Notes under the pieces: model-generated
The model's input: the letters and a program-made list of their open reading frames with translations, nothing else
Databases searched by the model: none
What the model was told of the DNA's origin: nothing
Origin: a virus
Direction: 5' to 3' (one strand)
IMG/VR virus record: IMGVR_UViG_3300043398_000262
Span: 1 to 58,085 of that record
DNA length: 58,085 nt
In this document: positions 7,980 to 14,448 of the stretch, one piece after another
Layout of the letters: every line of letters starts with the position of its first letter
Position numbering within the stretch: position 1 is the first letter of the stretch
Program-made: the position numbers and the translations under genes

Positions 7980-8173
7980 GGTTGCTCCTGGTTGGAGTGC
8001 TTGACAATGACGGCTCTAAGGAGCTCTTCGGAGTTTGCGTATGCCCGTGACATACCCGCGTCAATTGCTCGCCACTCGGGGCTATCGGTCGCCAAGCATG
8101 CCCTTCGGCTAGACGCCCAACGCCGGTCTAGCTCGTTTGCCAACTCTTCCAGGTCCGTTAGTAGCTTTTTCAT
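7976..8173 (-). CDS. Small helical unknown protein (65 aa)
   Basis: Mostly helical and charged (LLTDLEELANELDRRWASSRR...), probably a short coiled coil or helical hairpin. A GGAGGA-like ribosome-binding site lies upstream at the end of the preceding gene. ATGA overlaps on both sides place it in the leading part of the early operon. Function unknown. Confidence 0.55.
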   Translation of the reverse strand: MKKLLTDLEELANELDRRWASSRRACLATDSPEWRAIDAGMSRAYANSEELLRAVIVKHSNQEQP

Positions 8174-8352
8174 ACGTCCTCCTGAGATAACAAACGTTGA
8201 GCCGCTAGACAGCTGTCATACGACCCGGCAGCTACCTGGCGCCAGATTCGAATACCGACGCCATCGTCCTCAATTTGCGTCAGCACATAATACTGGTGCC
8301 ATTGACTGCTACAGGAGTATTGCTTGGGCCTGATTTCGTATCGAGTTGTCAT
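8170..8352 (-). CDS. First gene of the leftward early operon, unknown (60 aa)
   Basis: A short protein (TTRYEIRPKQYSC...YYVLTQIEDDGVGIRIWRQ) with a predicted beta-hairpin core. No family is recognised. It is the first gene of the minus-strand operon running to position 1. A promoter-like TGGACA-18-TACGAT lies immediately upstream, with the hexamer only 8 bases from the ATG. The segment between them contains CTCCTAG rather than a clear Shine-Dalgarno, so a near-leaderless start is possible. Confidence 0.5.
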   Translation of the reverse strand: MTTRYEIRPKQYSCSSQWHQYYVLTQIEDDGVGIRIWRQVAAGSYDSCLAAQRLLSQEDV

Positions 8353-8360
8353 CTAGGAGT

Positions 8361-8390
8361 ATCGTACGGCCACAGCCGGCTAAATGTCCA
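8361..8390 (-). promoter_or_regulatory. Candidate early promoter for the leftward operon
   Basis: On the minus strand TGGACA (8390-8385) and TACGAT (8366-8361) are separated by 18 bases, close to the sigma-70 consensus. The -10 hexamer lies 8 bases from the ATG at 8352. Confidence 0.4.
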
Positions 8391-8437
8391 CCAGCATTTT
8401 GCGATATCTAGCTACTCCGCTATTGTGCCACCATTAC

Positions 8438-8467
8438 TGTGACAGTCTGTGACATCTAGCTGTGACA
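8438..8467 (+). promoter_or_regulatory. Three direct TGTGACA heptamers between divergent operons
   Basis: TGTGACA occurs at 8438-8444, 8448-8454 and 8461-8467, immediately upstream of the ribosome-binding site of the rightward gene at 8480. The same half-site makes the two palindromes at 13726-13745 and 13768-13785. It looks like a regulator binding region in the divergent control region. Confidence 0.45.
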
Positions 8468-8479
8468 CCGGAGGCAAGC

Positions 8480-8692
8480 ATGTGGCGGCGAATTGTTGTG
8501 TGGTTACTAGGACTGGTGGCTCCCAAGCGCGAACGTCGGCTGGCCGATATCGCGGCCACCAGGATTGCCGAACCGCCTCCGCTGACTCGCCCCGTGTACT
8601 TCAAGCCGGTCACTATTAGTGAGCTGAAGGAAGGGCTGTACTCCGGTGAAGAGAAATCCGGTGTGCATCGCAACATGTGGAGGAAGCCGTGA
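8480..8692 (+). CDS. Small membrane-associated protein (70 aa)
   Basis: The ATG at 8480 is chosen because GGAGG lies at 8470-8474, 5 bases upstream; a GTG at 8462 is too far. An N-terminal hydrophobic helix (WRRIVVWLLGLVAPKRERR) is followed by basic residues, consistent with an inner-membrane anchor and a cytoplasmic tail. The rest (PPPLTRPVYFKPVTISELKEG) is of unknown function. It is the first rightward gene after the divergent region and overlaps the next start (GTGA). Confidence 0.6.
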   Translation: MWRRIVVWLLGLVAPKRERRLADIAATRIAEPPPLTRPVYFKPVTISELKEGLYSGEEKSGVHRNMWRKP

Positions 8693-9036
8693 GCAAGGAG
8701 CCCGTTCGATTATTGGGTGACCATCTGAAGAGCAATCCACGCCGCAAGCTCGGCCCCCAAAAGGCGACTCTGACTCAGTGCGCTAAGCACGGTCAATTCT
8801 TCCCACGTGATGAGCAATGCTGCTGGTGCGAGCCGCCAGTCCGTACCTTCAGGACTATGGGCGAGCGCTATTTTGACCACTGGTGGGCCAACGGCTGCTT
8901 TGGGTTGGTCAGCGACACATGGGAAGAGCTTAGCGCTGAAGAGCAGCTAAAGTGGAACCGCGACGCAATGAAGGTGATTGATGACACATTGCGGCAGCGC
9001 CTGCCTGCTCCCGATTGGGCGATGATGTACCCGTAA
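8689..9036 (+). CDS. Unknown protein with zinc-knuckle motif (115 aa)
   Basis: The GTG at 8689 overlaps the preceding stop (GTGA) and is preceded by GGAGG. C31-x2-H34 and C44/C45-x-C47 form a CxxH...CxxC zinc-binding pattern (QCAKHGQF...CCWCEPP). The C-terminal half is helical with many Trp (YFDHWWANGCF, WEELSAEEQLKW). No known family. It might bind nucleic acid or a host protein. It ends 5 bases before the stop of the convergent lipoprotein gene. Confidence 0.6.
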   Translation: MSKEPVRLLGDHLKSNPRRKLGPQKATLTQCAKHGQFFPRDEQCCWCEPPVRTFRTMGERYFDHWWANGCFGLVSDTWEELSAEEQLKWNRDAMKVIDDTLRQRLPAPDWAMMYP

Positions 9037-9041
9037 GCCAG

Positions 9042-9767
9042 TTAGCGCTTTTGGAGCCAGCAATCCAAGAACGGCTGGTCCTTGGGCAGCGGCCCATACT
9101 GGCAGTTGACCTGGTTGCTGGCTGCTCCAGTGATGACAACACCGGCAAATGGCAGCTCGACTCGAGAGCAGAACGTTGCCCAAGTGTTGTACGAGCGCAC
9201 TGACGTCCAGAACCAGCCGACCTGCGCCAGCGGCCCTCCTAGGTCCTGTGAGCGCCATTGGCTGGGCACGTCATTCAGCTTCAACGAGCGCGGACACCCG
9301 ACGTCACGGTACTCCTGTCGGGTATTCACGCAGGTAGCGCCCCAGAAGTTGCTGTAGCATCGGAACGTATCCGTAGCTGGAAAGACGTACTTGTTCACCA
9401 ATGACATCTGACGTGGGTCGCGCGCTCGATACCAAGAGCCCCAGCTGAAGCGGTCCCACAGTCCTGTCACACCGATGTTATAAACCCACACGTCGTTGTA
9501 GCTTTCCCAGCCCAAATAGTGCTGAGGCGTCAGCTTCATAGACAGCGGCAGTAGTGCAAAATCTGCATCAGTAGGAATCGCCGTCGGCTCTGCTCGGCTG
9601 CCGTTCTGTTTGTCGGTAATAGCCGGCCCGGCGTCGATGATTGGCTCGCTGTCGTAAATGACTTCGTCCACCTGGTCGTTGTGCATGACGTCCGAATCAT
9701 AGTCGGCGCATGCTACTGAAATCATCATAGATATCGCCACTGCGATGTATTTGTACGTGTTGGTCAT
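9042..9767 (-). CDS. Lipoprotein of unknown function (241 aa), possible lysogenic-conversion gene
   Basis: The N-terminus YIAVAISMMISVAC is a type II signal peptide with lipobox SVAC; C20 would be lipidated. After a low-complexity linker containing IIDAGPAITDKQ comes a ~170-residue domain rich in Trp, Tyr and Cys (SYNDVWVYNIGV, FSWGSWYRARD, and four or more cysteines able to form disulphides), as expected of a folded extracytoplasmic protein. It is alone on the minus strand among small plus-strand genes, like a moron gene. It may alter the host surface or block superinfection; this is inference from position and export signal. Confidence 0.7.
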   Translation of the reverse strand: MTNTYKYIAVAISMMISVACADYDSDVMHNDQVDEVIYDSEPIIDAGPAITDKQNGSRAEPTAIPTDADFALLPLSMKLTPQHYLGWESYNDVWVYNIGVTGLWDRFSWGSWYRARDPRQMSLVNKYVFPATDTFRCYSNFWGATCVNTRQEYRDVGCPRSLKLNDVPSQWRSQDLGGPLAQVGWFWTSVRSYNTWATFCSRVELPFAGVVITGAASNQVNCQYGPLPKDQPFLDCWLQKR

Positions 9768-9832
9768 CCGTGCACACTAGCAGCTTTGCATTCCGGCTGG
9801 TCGACACTTGCTGGGATTCGGTGGATGACCCC

Positions 9833-10006
9833 ATGAAGGCCCTCAGGAAGCGTCTGGAGTCGCCCAAAGGCTTTGGCCAGGGGGACGTAGCCATCGCGAC
9901 CAAGTTCGACTTAGCTAGCACTGCGCTACTGGCAAACCACCAGGGGCGAGGCGTCCGGCGTATCCGCCGCAGCGACCGTACCTTGAAGCCTGTGACAGTC
10001 AACTAG
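9833..10006 (+). CDS. Small basic protein (57 aa), tentative
   Basis: The ATG at 9833 is favoured over a GTG at 9770, which would sit only two bases from the divergent lipoprotein start. The product is basic (KALRKRLESPKGFGQGDVAIATKFDL ... RRIRRSDRTLKP in parts) with no known domain. Its TAG (10004-10006) abuts the stop of the convergent gene (10007-10009), a packing that supports both as real. The start has only a weak GGTGGA ribosome-binding site. Confidence 0.4.
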   Translation: MKALRKRLESPKGFGQGDVAIATKFDLASTALLANHQGRGVRRIRRSDRTLKPVTVN

Positions 10007-10204
10007 CTAGCGAGCTGGGCGCGGGGAGGCGGGCTTATTGGCAGCTCGCATCAGCGCCAGTCCGCACCGGGCACACAGCGGATGGGTGTCGTATCGACTG
10101 ACCAGCACCAAGTCGACCAAGGACGTATGCGTCGACTTGCAGTGCGGGCACCGACTGCCGACCAAACCTCGGGCGTTCTCTAGCGTTTGTAGCTGGGTAG
10201 TCAT
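10007..10204 (-). CDS. Zinc-ribbon protein (65 aa)
   Basis: C19-x2-C22 (CPHC) and C44-x2-C47 (CARC) form a classic four-cysteine zinc ribbon, with little sequence outside it. Such small ribbons bind nucleic acids or RNA polymerase. It overlaps the upstream gene by ATGA. Its role in this phage is unknown. Confidence 0.6.
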   Translation of the reverse strand: MTTQLQTLENARGLVGSRCPHCKSTHTSLVDLVLVSRYDTHPLCARCGLALMRAANKPASPRPAR

Positions 10205-10413
10205 CTGAACTCCGACGAGACGATTTGCTCGGTTAGCTCTTTCAAGGCCTCTAGTTCCGCAGCCGTGGCATTCCCCAACGAGGCCTTGCGAACCATCTCC
10301 ACATAAGTGGGGAGCCCGTCAGCGCAGGCTGGACAGTACGTTGAGTACAGCAGCGCCTTGTGTGTGCGCCAGTGATTACGACAGAAGCCCATTTGCCTGT
10401 CAGAATACGCCAT
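10201..10413 (-). CDS. Small putative zinc-binding protein (70 aa)
   Basis: C11-x2-H14 and C27-x2-C30 (GFCRNHWRTH ... YCPAC) form a possible treble-clef or zinc-finger site, followed by an acidic helical tail (AAELEALKELTEQIV). AGGAGAG-type ribosome-binding site 6-8 bases upstream of the ATG at 10413. It overlaps the next gene by ATGA and so pairs with the adjacent zinc-ribbon protein. Function unknown. Confidence 0.6.
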   Translation of the reverse strand: MAYSDRQMGFCRNHWRTHKALLYSTYCPACADGLPTYVEMVRKASLGNATAAELEALKELTEQIVSSEFR

Positions 10414-10440
10414 TTGTTCTCTCCTTGTTGTGCCTAGAAC

Positions 10441-10668
10441 TCAACCAGCCAACCGGCTCATCAGCCGAGCAACCGCGCGCTCAGACGCCTGGTTGACGGT
10501 CTCGGGGGCCAACGCAGCCATGTCCTGCTCCCAACTGCGCGCCAGCTTGCGGTCAGCCAGACGTTCACGCACTCGACGTGCGATGGCCAACCGATAATCG
10601 ACATGGTTGGCTGCGTAGCTGGGGCGTGCGGTCAGTCCGGTCTGGTTGGTCGTTGCTGCGTTGTCCAT
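10441..10668 (-). CDS. Unknown small protein (75 aa)
   Basis: Helical, Ala/Arg-rich (YRLAIARRVRERLADRKLARSWEQD). No domain recognised. No strong ribosome-binding site precedes the ATG at 10668. It could be translated from the same message as the upstream minus-strand genes. Confidence 0.5.
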   Translation of the reverse strand: MDNAATTNQTGLTARPSYAANHVDYRLAIARRVRERLADRKLARSWEQDMAALAPETVNQASERAVARLMSRLAG

Positions 10669-10710
10669 GAGTTAATGTTCAGGCATATCGCGCCAGCCGT
10701 CAATAGGTTG

Positions 10711-10812
10711 TCACATTCCCCTGGTGGACCCGAGCCGGGAGCTGTGGGCGGCAACTTCTTGGCGCGCGGTTTCTTCGGGCTTGGTGTTCTTGGCCAACTC
10801 GCTCAGTGCCAT
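10711..10812 (-). CDS. Very small protein (33 aa), tentative
   Basis: The ATG at 10812 shares one base with the stop of the upstream gene (TGATG), the arrangement used for coupled translation across this genome. The peptide is short, polar and helical (MALSELAKNTKPEETARQEV). Nothing else supports it, and no function can be given. Confidence 0.35.
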   Translation of the reverse strand: MALSELAKNTKPEETARQEVAAHSSRLGSTRGM

Positions 10813-11132
10813 CAACTTGTCGACCTTGGTGTTTTGAGCGCTGTTACGACGCGTTCTTGGAACCAATCAGGCATCTGCTCCATCTGGTCAATACGGCTAT
10901 GGTGCCTGGAGGACAGCCGGTTAAGACGATGCTCGAACACCATGTTGTCGACGGCCTCTGCCATGTCCTCGCCAAACCCGACAGCCACCAGCCGACTGCG
11001 CTGATTGCCATCTGTGCGCATCAGAGCGGCGGATACGGTTTGCACGTACGCATTACCGTTGGGTCCGCGATGAACCTCGGTGCGGCGTACGATGCTGATA
11101 TGGAATGGCTTGAATCGTTTATGGCTGGGCAT
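10812..11132 (-). CDS. Unknown protein (106 aa)
   Basis: Starts MPSHKRFKPFHISIVRR with a GGAG ribosome-binding site 7 bases upstream. The core GNAYVQTVSAALMRTDGNQRSRLVAVGFGEDMAEAV alternates strands and helices and may be a small alpha/beta nucleic-acid-binding fold such as a dsRNA-binding-like or archaeal-Holliday-like domain; that is only an impression. The C-terminus is basic. It is divergent from the gene at 11234. Confidence 0.6.
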   Translation of the reverse strand: MPSHKRFKPFHISIVRRTEVHRGPNGNAYVQTVSAALMRTDGNQRSRLVAVGFGEDMAEAVDNMVFEHRLNRLSSRHHSRIDQMEQMPDWFQERVVTALKTPRSTS

Positions 11133-11196
11133 ATCGTCTCCGTTCTATTGCCAGAATACGCCTAGCTACCAGAAATTCGCCACCAGAAAATGCACG

Positions 11197-11227
11197 TTGA
11201 CGACTGCGACGTGGTTGGGCGTAGAAT
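11197..11227 (+). promoter_or_regulatory. Candidate promoter directly upstream of the gene at 11234
   Basis: TTGACG (11197-11202) and TAGAAT (11222-11227) are 19 bases apart, a long but tolerable spacing. Only 6 bases separate the -10 hexamer from the ATG at 11234 and no Shine-Dalgarno is present, so the transcript would be leaderless. Confidence 0.35.
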
Positions 11228-11233
11228 AGCTGC

Positions 11234-11632
11234 ATGACCGACAGCACGAACAAGACAAATCCGAGTACGGCCATAAAGGCCCCACCAGGCCGTAGAACCG
11301 TCGACGTAGCCGCGTGGCTAGCGAAGCATGAGCTTCTAGAGGAGCATGGGTTGGACGACGAACAGCCCGCAGAAGCCATTCTGGGGTCATTGCCAGGCAT
11401 TCGCGAGCCTGGGGTTCGTACCGATGCCCAGCGCCCCATCAACGCCACGCGTTCTGCGTCCAAGCTGGCGCCCAACGATTACCAGAAGCGGTGCCGGGTA
11501 GCGATGGAGCGCGAGGAGCAGCGTTCGGTGGTTGGTCAGCGTGGCGTGCGCGCCATGCACACATTGGTCATGGATGGACCCGCAATGCCCACGATGGACG
11601 TACGTATGCGAGGAACGGAGTATAAGCAGTAG
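11234..11632 (+). CDS. Unknown protein (132 aa)
   Basis: A polar protein with a disordered N-terminus (TDSTNKTNPSTAIKAPPGRR) and a helical middle. No recognised domain and no membrane segment. It lacks a ribosome-binding site and has a -10-like TAGAAT 6 bases before its ATG. Its stop lies 4 bases from the stop of the convergent polymerase-like gene (11637-13043). Confidence 0.55.
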   Translation: MTDSTNKTNPSTAIKAPPGRRTVDVAAWLAKHELLEEHGLDDEQPAEAILGSLPGIREPGVRTDAQRPINATRSASKLAPNDYQKRCRVAMEREEQRSVVGQRGVRAMHTLVMDGPAMPTMDVRMRGTEYKQ

Positions 11633-11636
11633 CTGG

Positions 11637-13043
11637 CTACTTGGCCACGAACTTGGTTCGAACACCCAAAGCTGCGGCTTCGGCATCGACAGCAGCGCAC
11701 AGCTTGGACGCAAACGTGGTCAAGTCAGTCGGGTTTGATGAGCCGATGGTGATACCGTCGTGGCTGTGTATCGCGACATAGCCTAAGTCGCACACCAGCC
11801 GTGCTTCCTCGTAAGCACGCGCCATCAGCCGTAGCTCATATGTCGAGGCGATGAAGTGCGCCAACGTTGACGGGTTCATGTTGCCGAGCTGGGTCGGGAC
11901 GCCGTACGCATCCACCAGATGCCCCATGCGCTTGGCGCGCTGGGCGATGGCTTTACAGGTTGCTCGTAGTTCCTTGGCTAGCGGACTGCGGCTGATGGTC
12001 GAGGCCAGCTCAGACGGGACGTTGTTGGCGACCAATAGCTGAATCATCTTCTGTGCTCTGGCGCCATACATTTGGCTATAGACGGCTTCTTTCAACTGGT
12101 CTTTGTCCAAAGCCGTCCCAGCGTTCAGCAGCTTGATTACCTGGGGCCATACCGAACCATCTGTGGACTCTAGAACGATATCCAGCATGGGCGTCTCCAG
12201 CGCCAAGCGACGGCAGATGACCTGGTGAATTGCCAGATGAGCAGCTCGCAAGTCCAGGTCTACCCAGTCGGGGCGTAGAATGCGGCGCATGGCGCTGGGC
12301 ATTAGCTGCCAGCCTGTATTGGCGTCTCCTAGCCTGGAGGTGTGACGATTGGCAGCTGGGCTGTACCAGGGTAGTTGCCCGTCTTTGCAGGACTGTACCT
12401 GGGCCCCTAGACGCATCAGCGTGACGATGTTCGTATCGGAGTTGTCTGGGTATTGCTGTTCAGCCCAATCCTGAGCAGCGTCGATGTTGTGGGTTTCTAG
12501 GATGTAGTTGCTGGTCCGAGCATGGCGCTTGAAGTAATCCAGTATCCACTTCTGGTCTTGGATGAAGGTAGGTGTTCGTTCTGGCATGGCGTAATTGCCT
12601 CTGGGAAGACCAGTTTTGATATGGACGTCGGAATCGGCCTGAGACCAGCGGCGTCGTGACCTTAGTTTGTACGCAGAAGCCAACGATTTCAACGTGATTG
12701 CTCTGGTTTTGTTGCCGGAGTCGAATGGGCCGTTGAACTGGTAATCGAGCACCTGCTCGCCTTTGGCGGCTGCGTACTGCTGGAGCCAGTCAGCATTGTC
12801 CAGCGTCTGTTTCGCGTTGGCTTTGTGATGCCCCAGGCGACATTGGTTGATGACTTGGTAGGATACTGGGGCCGTTGGTTCACCATCTAGTCGTTCATCC
12901 TCCAGCCGGAAGTGGCCTCGTAGTGCGAAGCTCTCCAAGGCGGCGTAATCGTCGCTAGGGTTCTCGAGCAACAGCTCAGCTCGGACGTCTGGGGCAACAA
13001 ACATCCAATGTGGCTGAGCGGGCAACTTGTCTGGAGGTGACAT
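11637..13043 (-). CDS. Compact second family A-type polymerase (468 aa)
   Basis: The C-terminal two thirds carry family A polymerase landmarks in order. T235-S-R-L ... W-Q-L-M-P249 corresponds to the TGRLSS..PNLQNIP segment. Motif A is WVDLD264LRAAH269L, where the usual Glu five residues after the Asp is His. Motif B is K318-x3-Y322-x3-Y326-G327, matching K/F/Y/G of the O-helix, with K314 at the Arg position. Motif C is H428-D429-G430 in place of HDE. There is no 3'-5' exonuclease domain; the N-terminal ~230 residues are unrecognised. A full replicative polymerase is encoded at 49527-51434, so this is an extra enzyme: possibly a primase, a translesion or terminal polymerase, or a divergent single-subunit RNA polymerase. 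It reads away from the repeat-rich non-coding region at 13044-13823; a TATAGT hexamer lies 9 bases upstream of its ATG. Confidence 0.72.
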   Translation of the reverse strand: MSPPDKLPAQPHWMFVAPDVRAELLLENPSDDYAALESFALRGHFRLEDERLDGEPTAPVSYQVINQCRLGHHKANAKQTLDNADWLQQYAAAKGEQVLDYQFNGPFDSGNKTRAITLKSLASAYKLRSRRRWSQADSDVHIKTGLPRGNYAMPERTPTFIQDQKWILDYFKRHARTSNYILETHNIDAAQDWAEQQYPDNSDTNIVTLMRLGAQVQSCKDGQLPWYSPAANRHTSRLGDANTGWQLMPSAMRRILRPDWVDLDLRAAHLAIHQVICRRLALETPMLDIVLESTDGSVWPQVIKLLNAGTALDKDQLKEAVYSQMYGARAQKMIQLLVANNVPSELASTISRSPLAKELRATCKAIAQRAKRMGHLVDAYGVPTQLGNMNPSTLAHFIASTYELRLMARAYEEARLVCDLGYVAIHSHDGITIGSSNPTDLTTFASKLCAAVDAEAAALGVRTKFVAK

Positions 13044-13184
13044 TAGTCAGAAACTATAGCAGCACCTAGAGCTAGCCGTGGACAACTAAAGACGCCAAAG
13101 AACACTCTCTGAATAAGGCGGCCCCGCCAAGGCTACACACCTCATATAACTACGCGTACTTAGGTGGTCTGTAAACCTGAGTAT

Positions 13185-13200
13185 TGAGAACGCATTCTCA
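13185..13200. repeat. Small palindrome TGAGAA-CGCA-TTCTCA
   Basis: Perfect 6-bp arms around a 4-base centre, within the non-coding control region upstream of the second polymerase gene. Could be an operator; no other copy was noticed. Confidence 0.3.
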
Positions 13201-13282
13201 TCGACTAATCTGTCGTCTTGTTCATCTAGACTACCTCAGCGCACCTCGGTTGCTTTCTACCTAAATTCACCCCTAGAAGACT

Positions 13283-13334
13283 CTTAGTTCGCTTTTTCCT
13301 AACCGGTTCTTAGTTCGCTTTTTCCTAACCGGTT
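13283..13334. repeat. Perfect tandem duplication of a 26-bp unit
   Basis: Copies at 13283-13308 and 13309-13334 are identical. Each contains TTCGCTTTTTCCTAACC and ends in the palindrome AACCGGTT. The unit looks like an iteron, or a pair of protein-binding sites two to three helical turns apart, and is the clearest origin-like element in the window. Confidence 0.75.
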
Positions 13335-13431
13335 CATAAGACGCCCCCTAGCGCGCAAGTGCAACAGTACCCTGGTGATGGCCGATAACGACGGCTTATC
13401 GCTCGCTAGGCTCGCGATGTTCGCTCCTACG

Positions 13432-13477
13432 GAGCTCACCACGGCTTCGCTACGCTCCAGCCGCTATCGGTGAGCTC
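13432..13477. repeat. Inverted repeat with 9-bp arms
   Basis: GAGCTCACC at 13432-13440 pairs with GGTGAGCTC at 13469-13477 around a 28-base loop that is itself GC-rich. It may fold as a stem in RNA or single-stranded DNA. Confidence 0.5.
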
Positions 13478-13686
13478 GGGCGCCAGCCGACCCCATACCC
13501 CCCGGCCGCTGCCGGCTTTGAGCCGATATGAATACGGTTCCGAAAAATCTGTCTCTGCCGACTAGATGGCATATACTACCCATGCGTACATTACTTGTAC
13601 CGTAAATGCCCGTTGTCGCCGGCTAGCCAACGATGTGCAGATTTTGCACGTAGCCGCTGTAATGACGACTTGGCTCATCAGCGGAA

Positions 13687-13707
13687 CAACACCCCAATGG
13701 GGTGTTG
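13687..13707. repeat. 21-bp near-perfect palindrome
   Basis: Ten-base arms (CAACACCCCA / TGGGGTGTTG) surround a single A at 13697. The sequence GGCCAGTTATATTTT follows, so it could act as an operator or, as RNA, as a short stem with a weak U-rich tail (terminator-like). Confidence 0.5.
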
Positions 13708-13725
13708 GCCAGTTATATTTTCTTA

Positions 13726-13745
13726 GTGTGACACTTCTGTCACAC
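13726..13745. promoter_or_regulatory. Operator-like palindrome GTGTGAC-N6-GTCACAC
   Basis: Perfect 7-bp arms with a 6-base spacer. A second site with the same half-site TGTGAC and the same spacer length lies 41 bases downstream (centre to centre), about four helical turns. Together they resemble paired binding sites for a dimeric regulator controlling the operon at 13824. Confidence 0.6.
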
Positions 13746-13767
13746 CTGGACCTTAGCCTGCAGGCAC

Positions 13768-13785
13768 TGTGACGCCGCTGTCACA
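13768..13785. promoter_or_regulatory. Second operator-like palindrome TGTGAC-N6-GTCACA
   Basis: Perfect 6-bp arms identical to those of the site at 13727-13744, with a different 6-base spacer (GCCGCT against ACTTCT). Conservation of the arms but not the spacer is typical of protein-binding sites. Confidence 0.6.
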
Positions 13786-13823
13786 CCGGGCTAGGAGCCG
13801 TCCTGAACCGTCAACATGGCTGG

Positions 13824-14228
13824 ATGGCAGCCGACGACGATACGACGGTCTATGAGCGCTCAATAGCCGACCTACGCCAAGCGTTCCGAGCTATCGACCT
13901 GGTGTTCTTTGGCGGCGCCTGCGGGCTGGATGGAGTGCGCATCAGGTGGCGTCGGTACGTCAAACGCAAGGATGAGTTTCTCTGGGGTCAGTACTTTCCC
14001 GACACCAAGCATATCGAGATAAACGACAGGCTAAGAGAGCACGATGTTCCAGATTACGTTCTGCTACACATCATACATCATGAGTGCTTGCATCACGTAA
14101 TCTCGTTTGACCATGACACCAAGTTCAACGAAGCCGAGTCGCGCTACCCGTGGCATTGGAAAGCCGAGAAATGGGAAGACGAGTTCATGCTGGCGATGGG
14201 AAAGCCTGTTACGCTGAAATTATGCTGA
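13824..14228 (+). CDS. SprT/YgjP-like zinc metallopeptidase (134 aa)
   Basis: H86-E87-C-L-H90 is an HExxH zinc and catalytic motif in the context IIHHECLHHVISFDHDTKF. A further His (H97) and an acidic helix with the ending SRYPW match the small gluzincin-like proteins of the SprT and YgjP (DUF45) groups. Upstream, WGQYFPDTKHIEIND also fits the beta-strand that precedes the active helix. No signal peptide, so it acts in the cytoplasm, possibly on a host or DNA-crosslinked protein. It is the first gene after the operator-like palindromes. The start at 13824 is uncertain, with no clear Shine-Dalgarno. Confidence 0.75.
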   Translation: MAADDDTTVYERSIADLRQAFRAIDLVFFGGACGLDGVRIRWRRYVKRKDEFLWGQYFPDTKHIEINDRLREHDVPDYVLLHIIHHECLHHVISFDHDTKFNEAESRYPWHWKAEKWEDEFMLAMGKPVTLKLC

Positions 14229-14404
14229 CTAAGCCCGTAGAATTGCACCGAACAATCGAGGCGGCTGCCGAAGCTGCGCATGACACGTACTACCATATAA
14301 CACCCGACACGTCGGATATGGGCTATGCTTTTCTCAGCCAACGAGAAAAGCAGCATTGGCGCGAGGTTGTGCTGGCTGTACTGGGCGCAGTCGATAAATC
14401 GTGA
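14222..14404 (+). CDS. Unknown small protein (60 aa)
   Basis: The ATG at 14222 overlaps the end of the peptidase gene by 7 bases and is preferred to an upstream start buried in it. Helical protein (ELHRTIEAAAEAAHDTYYH ... LSQREKQHWREVVLAVLG) of a type seen in many phages, with no assigned function. Part of the operator-controlled operon. Confidence 0.55.
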   Translation: MLTKPVELHRTIEAAAEAAHDTYYHITPDTSDMGYAFLSQREKQHWREVVLAVLGAVDKS

Positions 14405-14448
14405 TGCCTGCGGGAAGCATACGTCCGGCAATGCCGTATAGTCACAAC

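Larger units (their letters stand above)
13044..13823. other. 780-bp non-coding control/origin candidate region
   Basis: No convincing gene is seen here; a 68-codon reading frame at 13566-13772 overlaps the palindromes and has no ribosome-binding site. The region holds a small palindrome at 13185-13200, a 26-bp perfect tandem repeat at 13283-13334, a 9-bp inverted repeat at 13432-13440/13469-13477, a 21-bp palindrome at 13687-13707 and two 18-bp operator-like palindromes at 13727-13744 and 13768-13785. It separates the polymerase-like gene (leftward) from the zinc peptidase operon (rightward), as expected of an origin and/or divergent control region. Confidence 0.6.

Noticed and set aside
8462-8479. 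GTG at 8462 as start of the gene at 8480
   Set aside because: The GTG precedes the ribosome-binding site and lies inside a TGTGACA repeat; the ATG at 8480 has GGAGG at the right distance.
13381-13500. Possible tRNA or CRISPR-like hairpins in the GC-rich part of the control region
   Set aside because: No cloverleaf with anticodon or CCA-type acceptor pairing, and no regular spacing of repeats.
13566-13772. 68-codon plus-strand frame in the non-coding region
   Set aside because: No ribosome-binding site, atypical composition, and it overlaps both palindromes.
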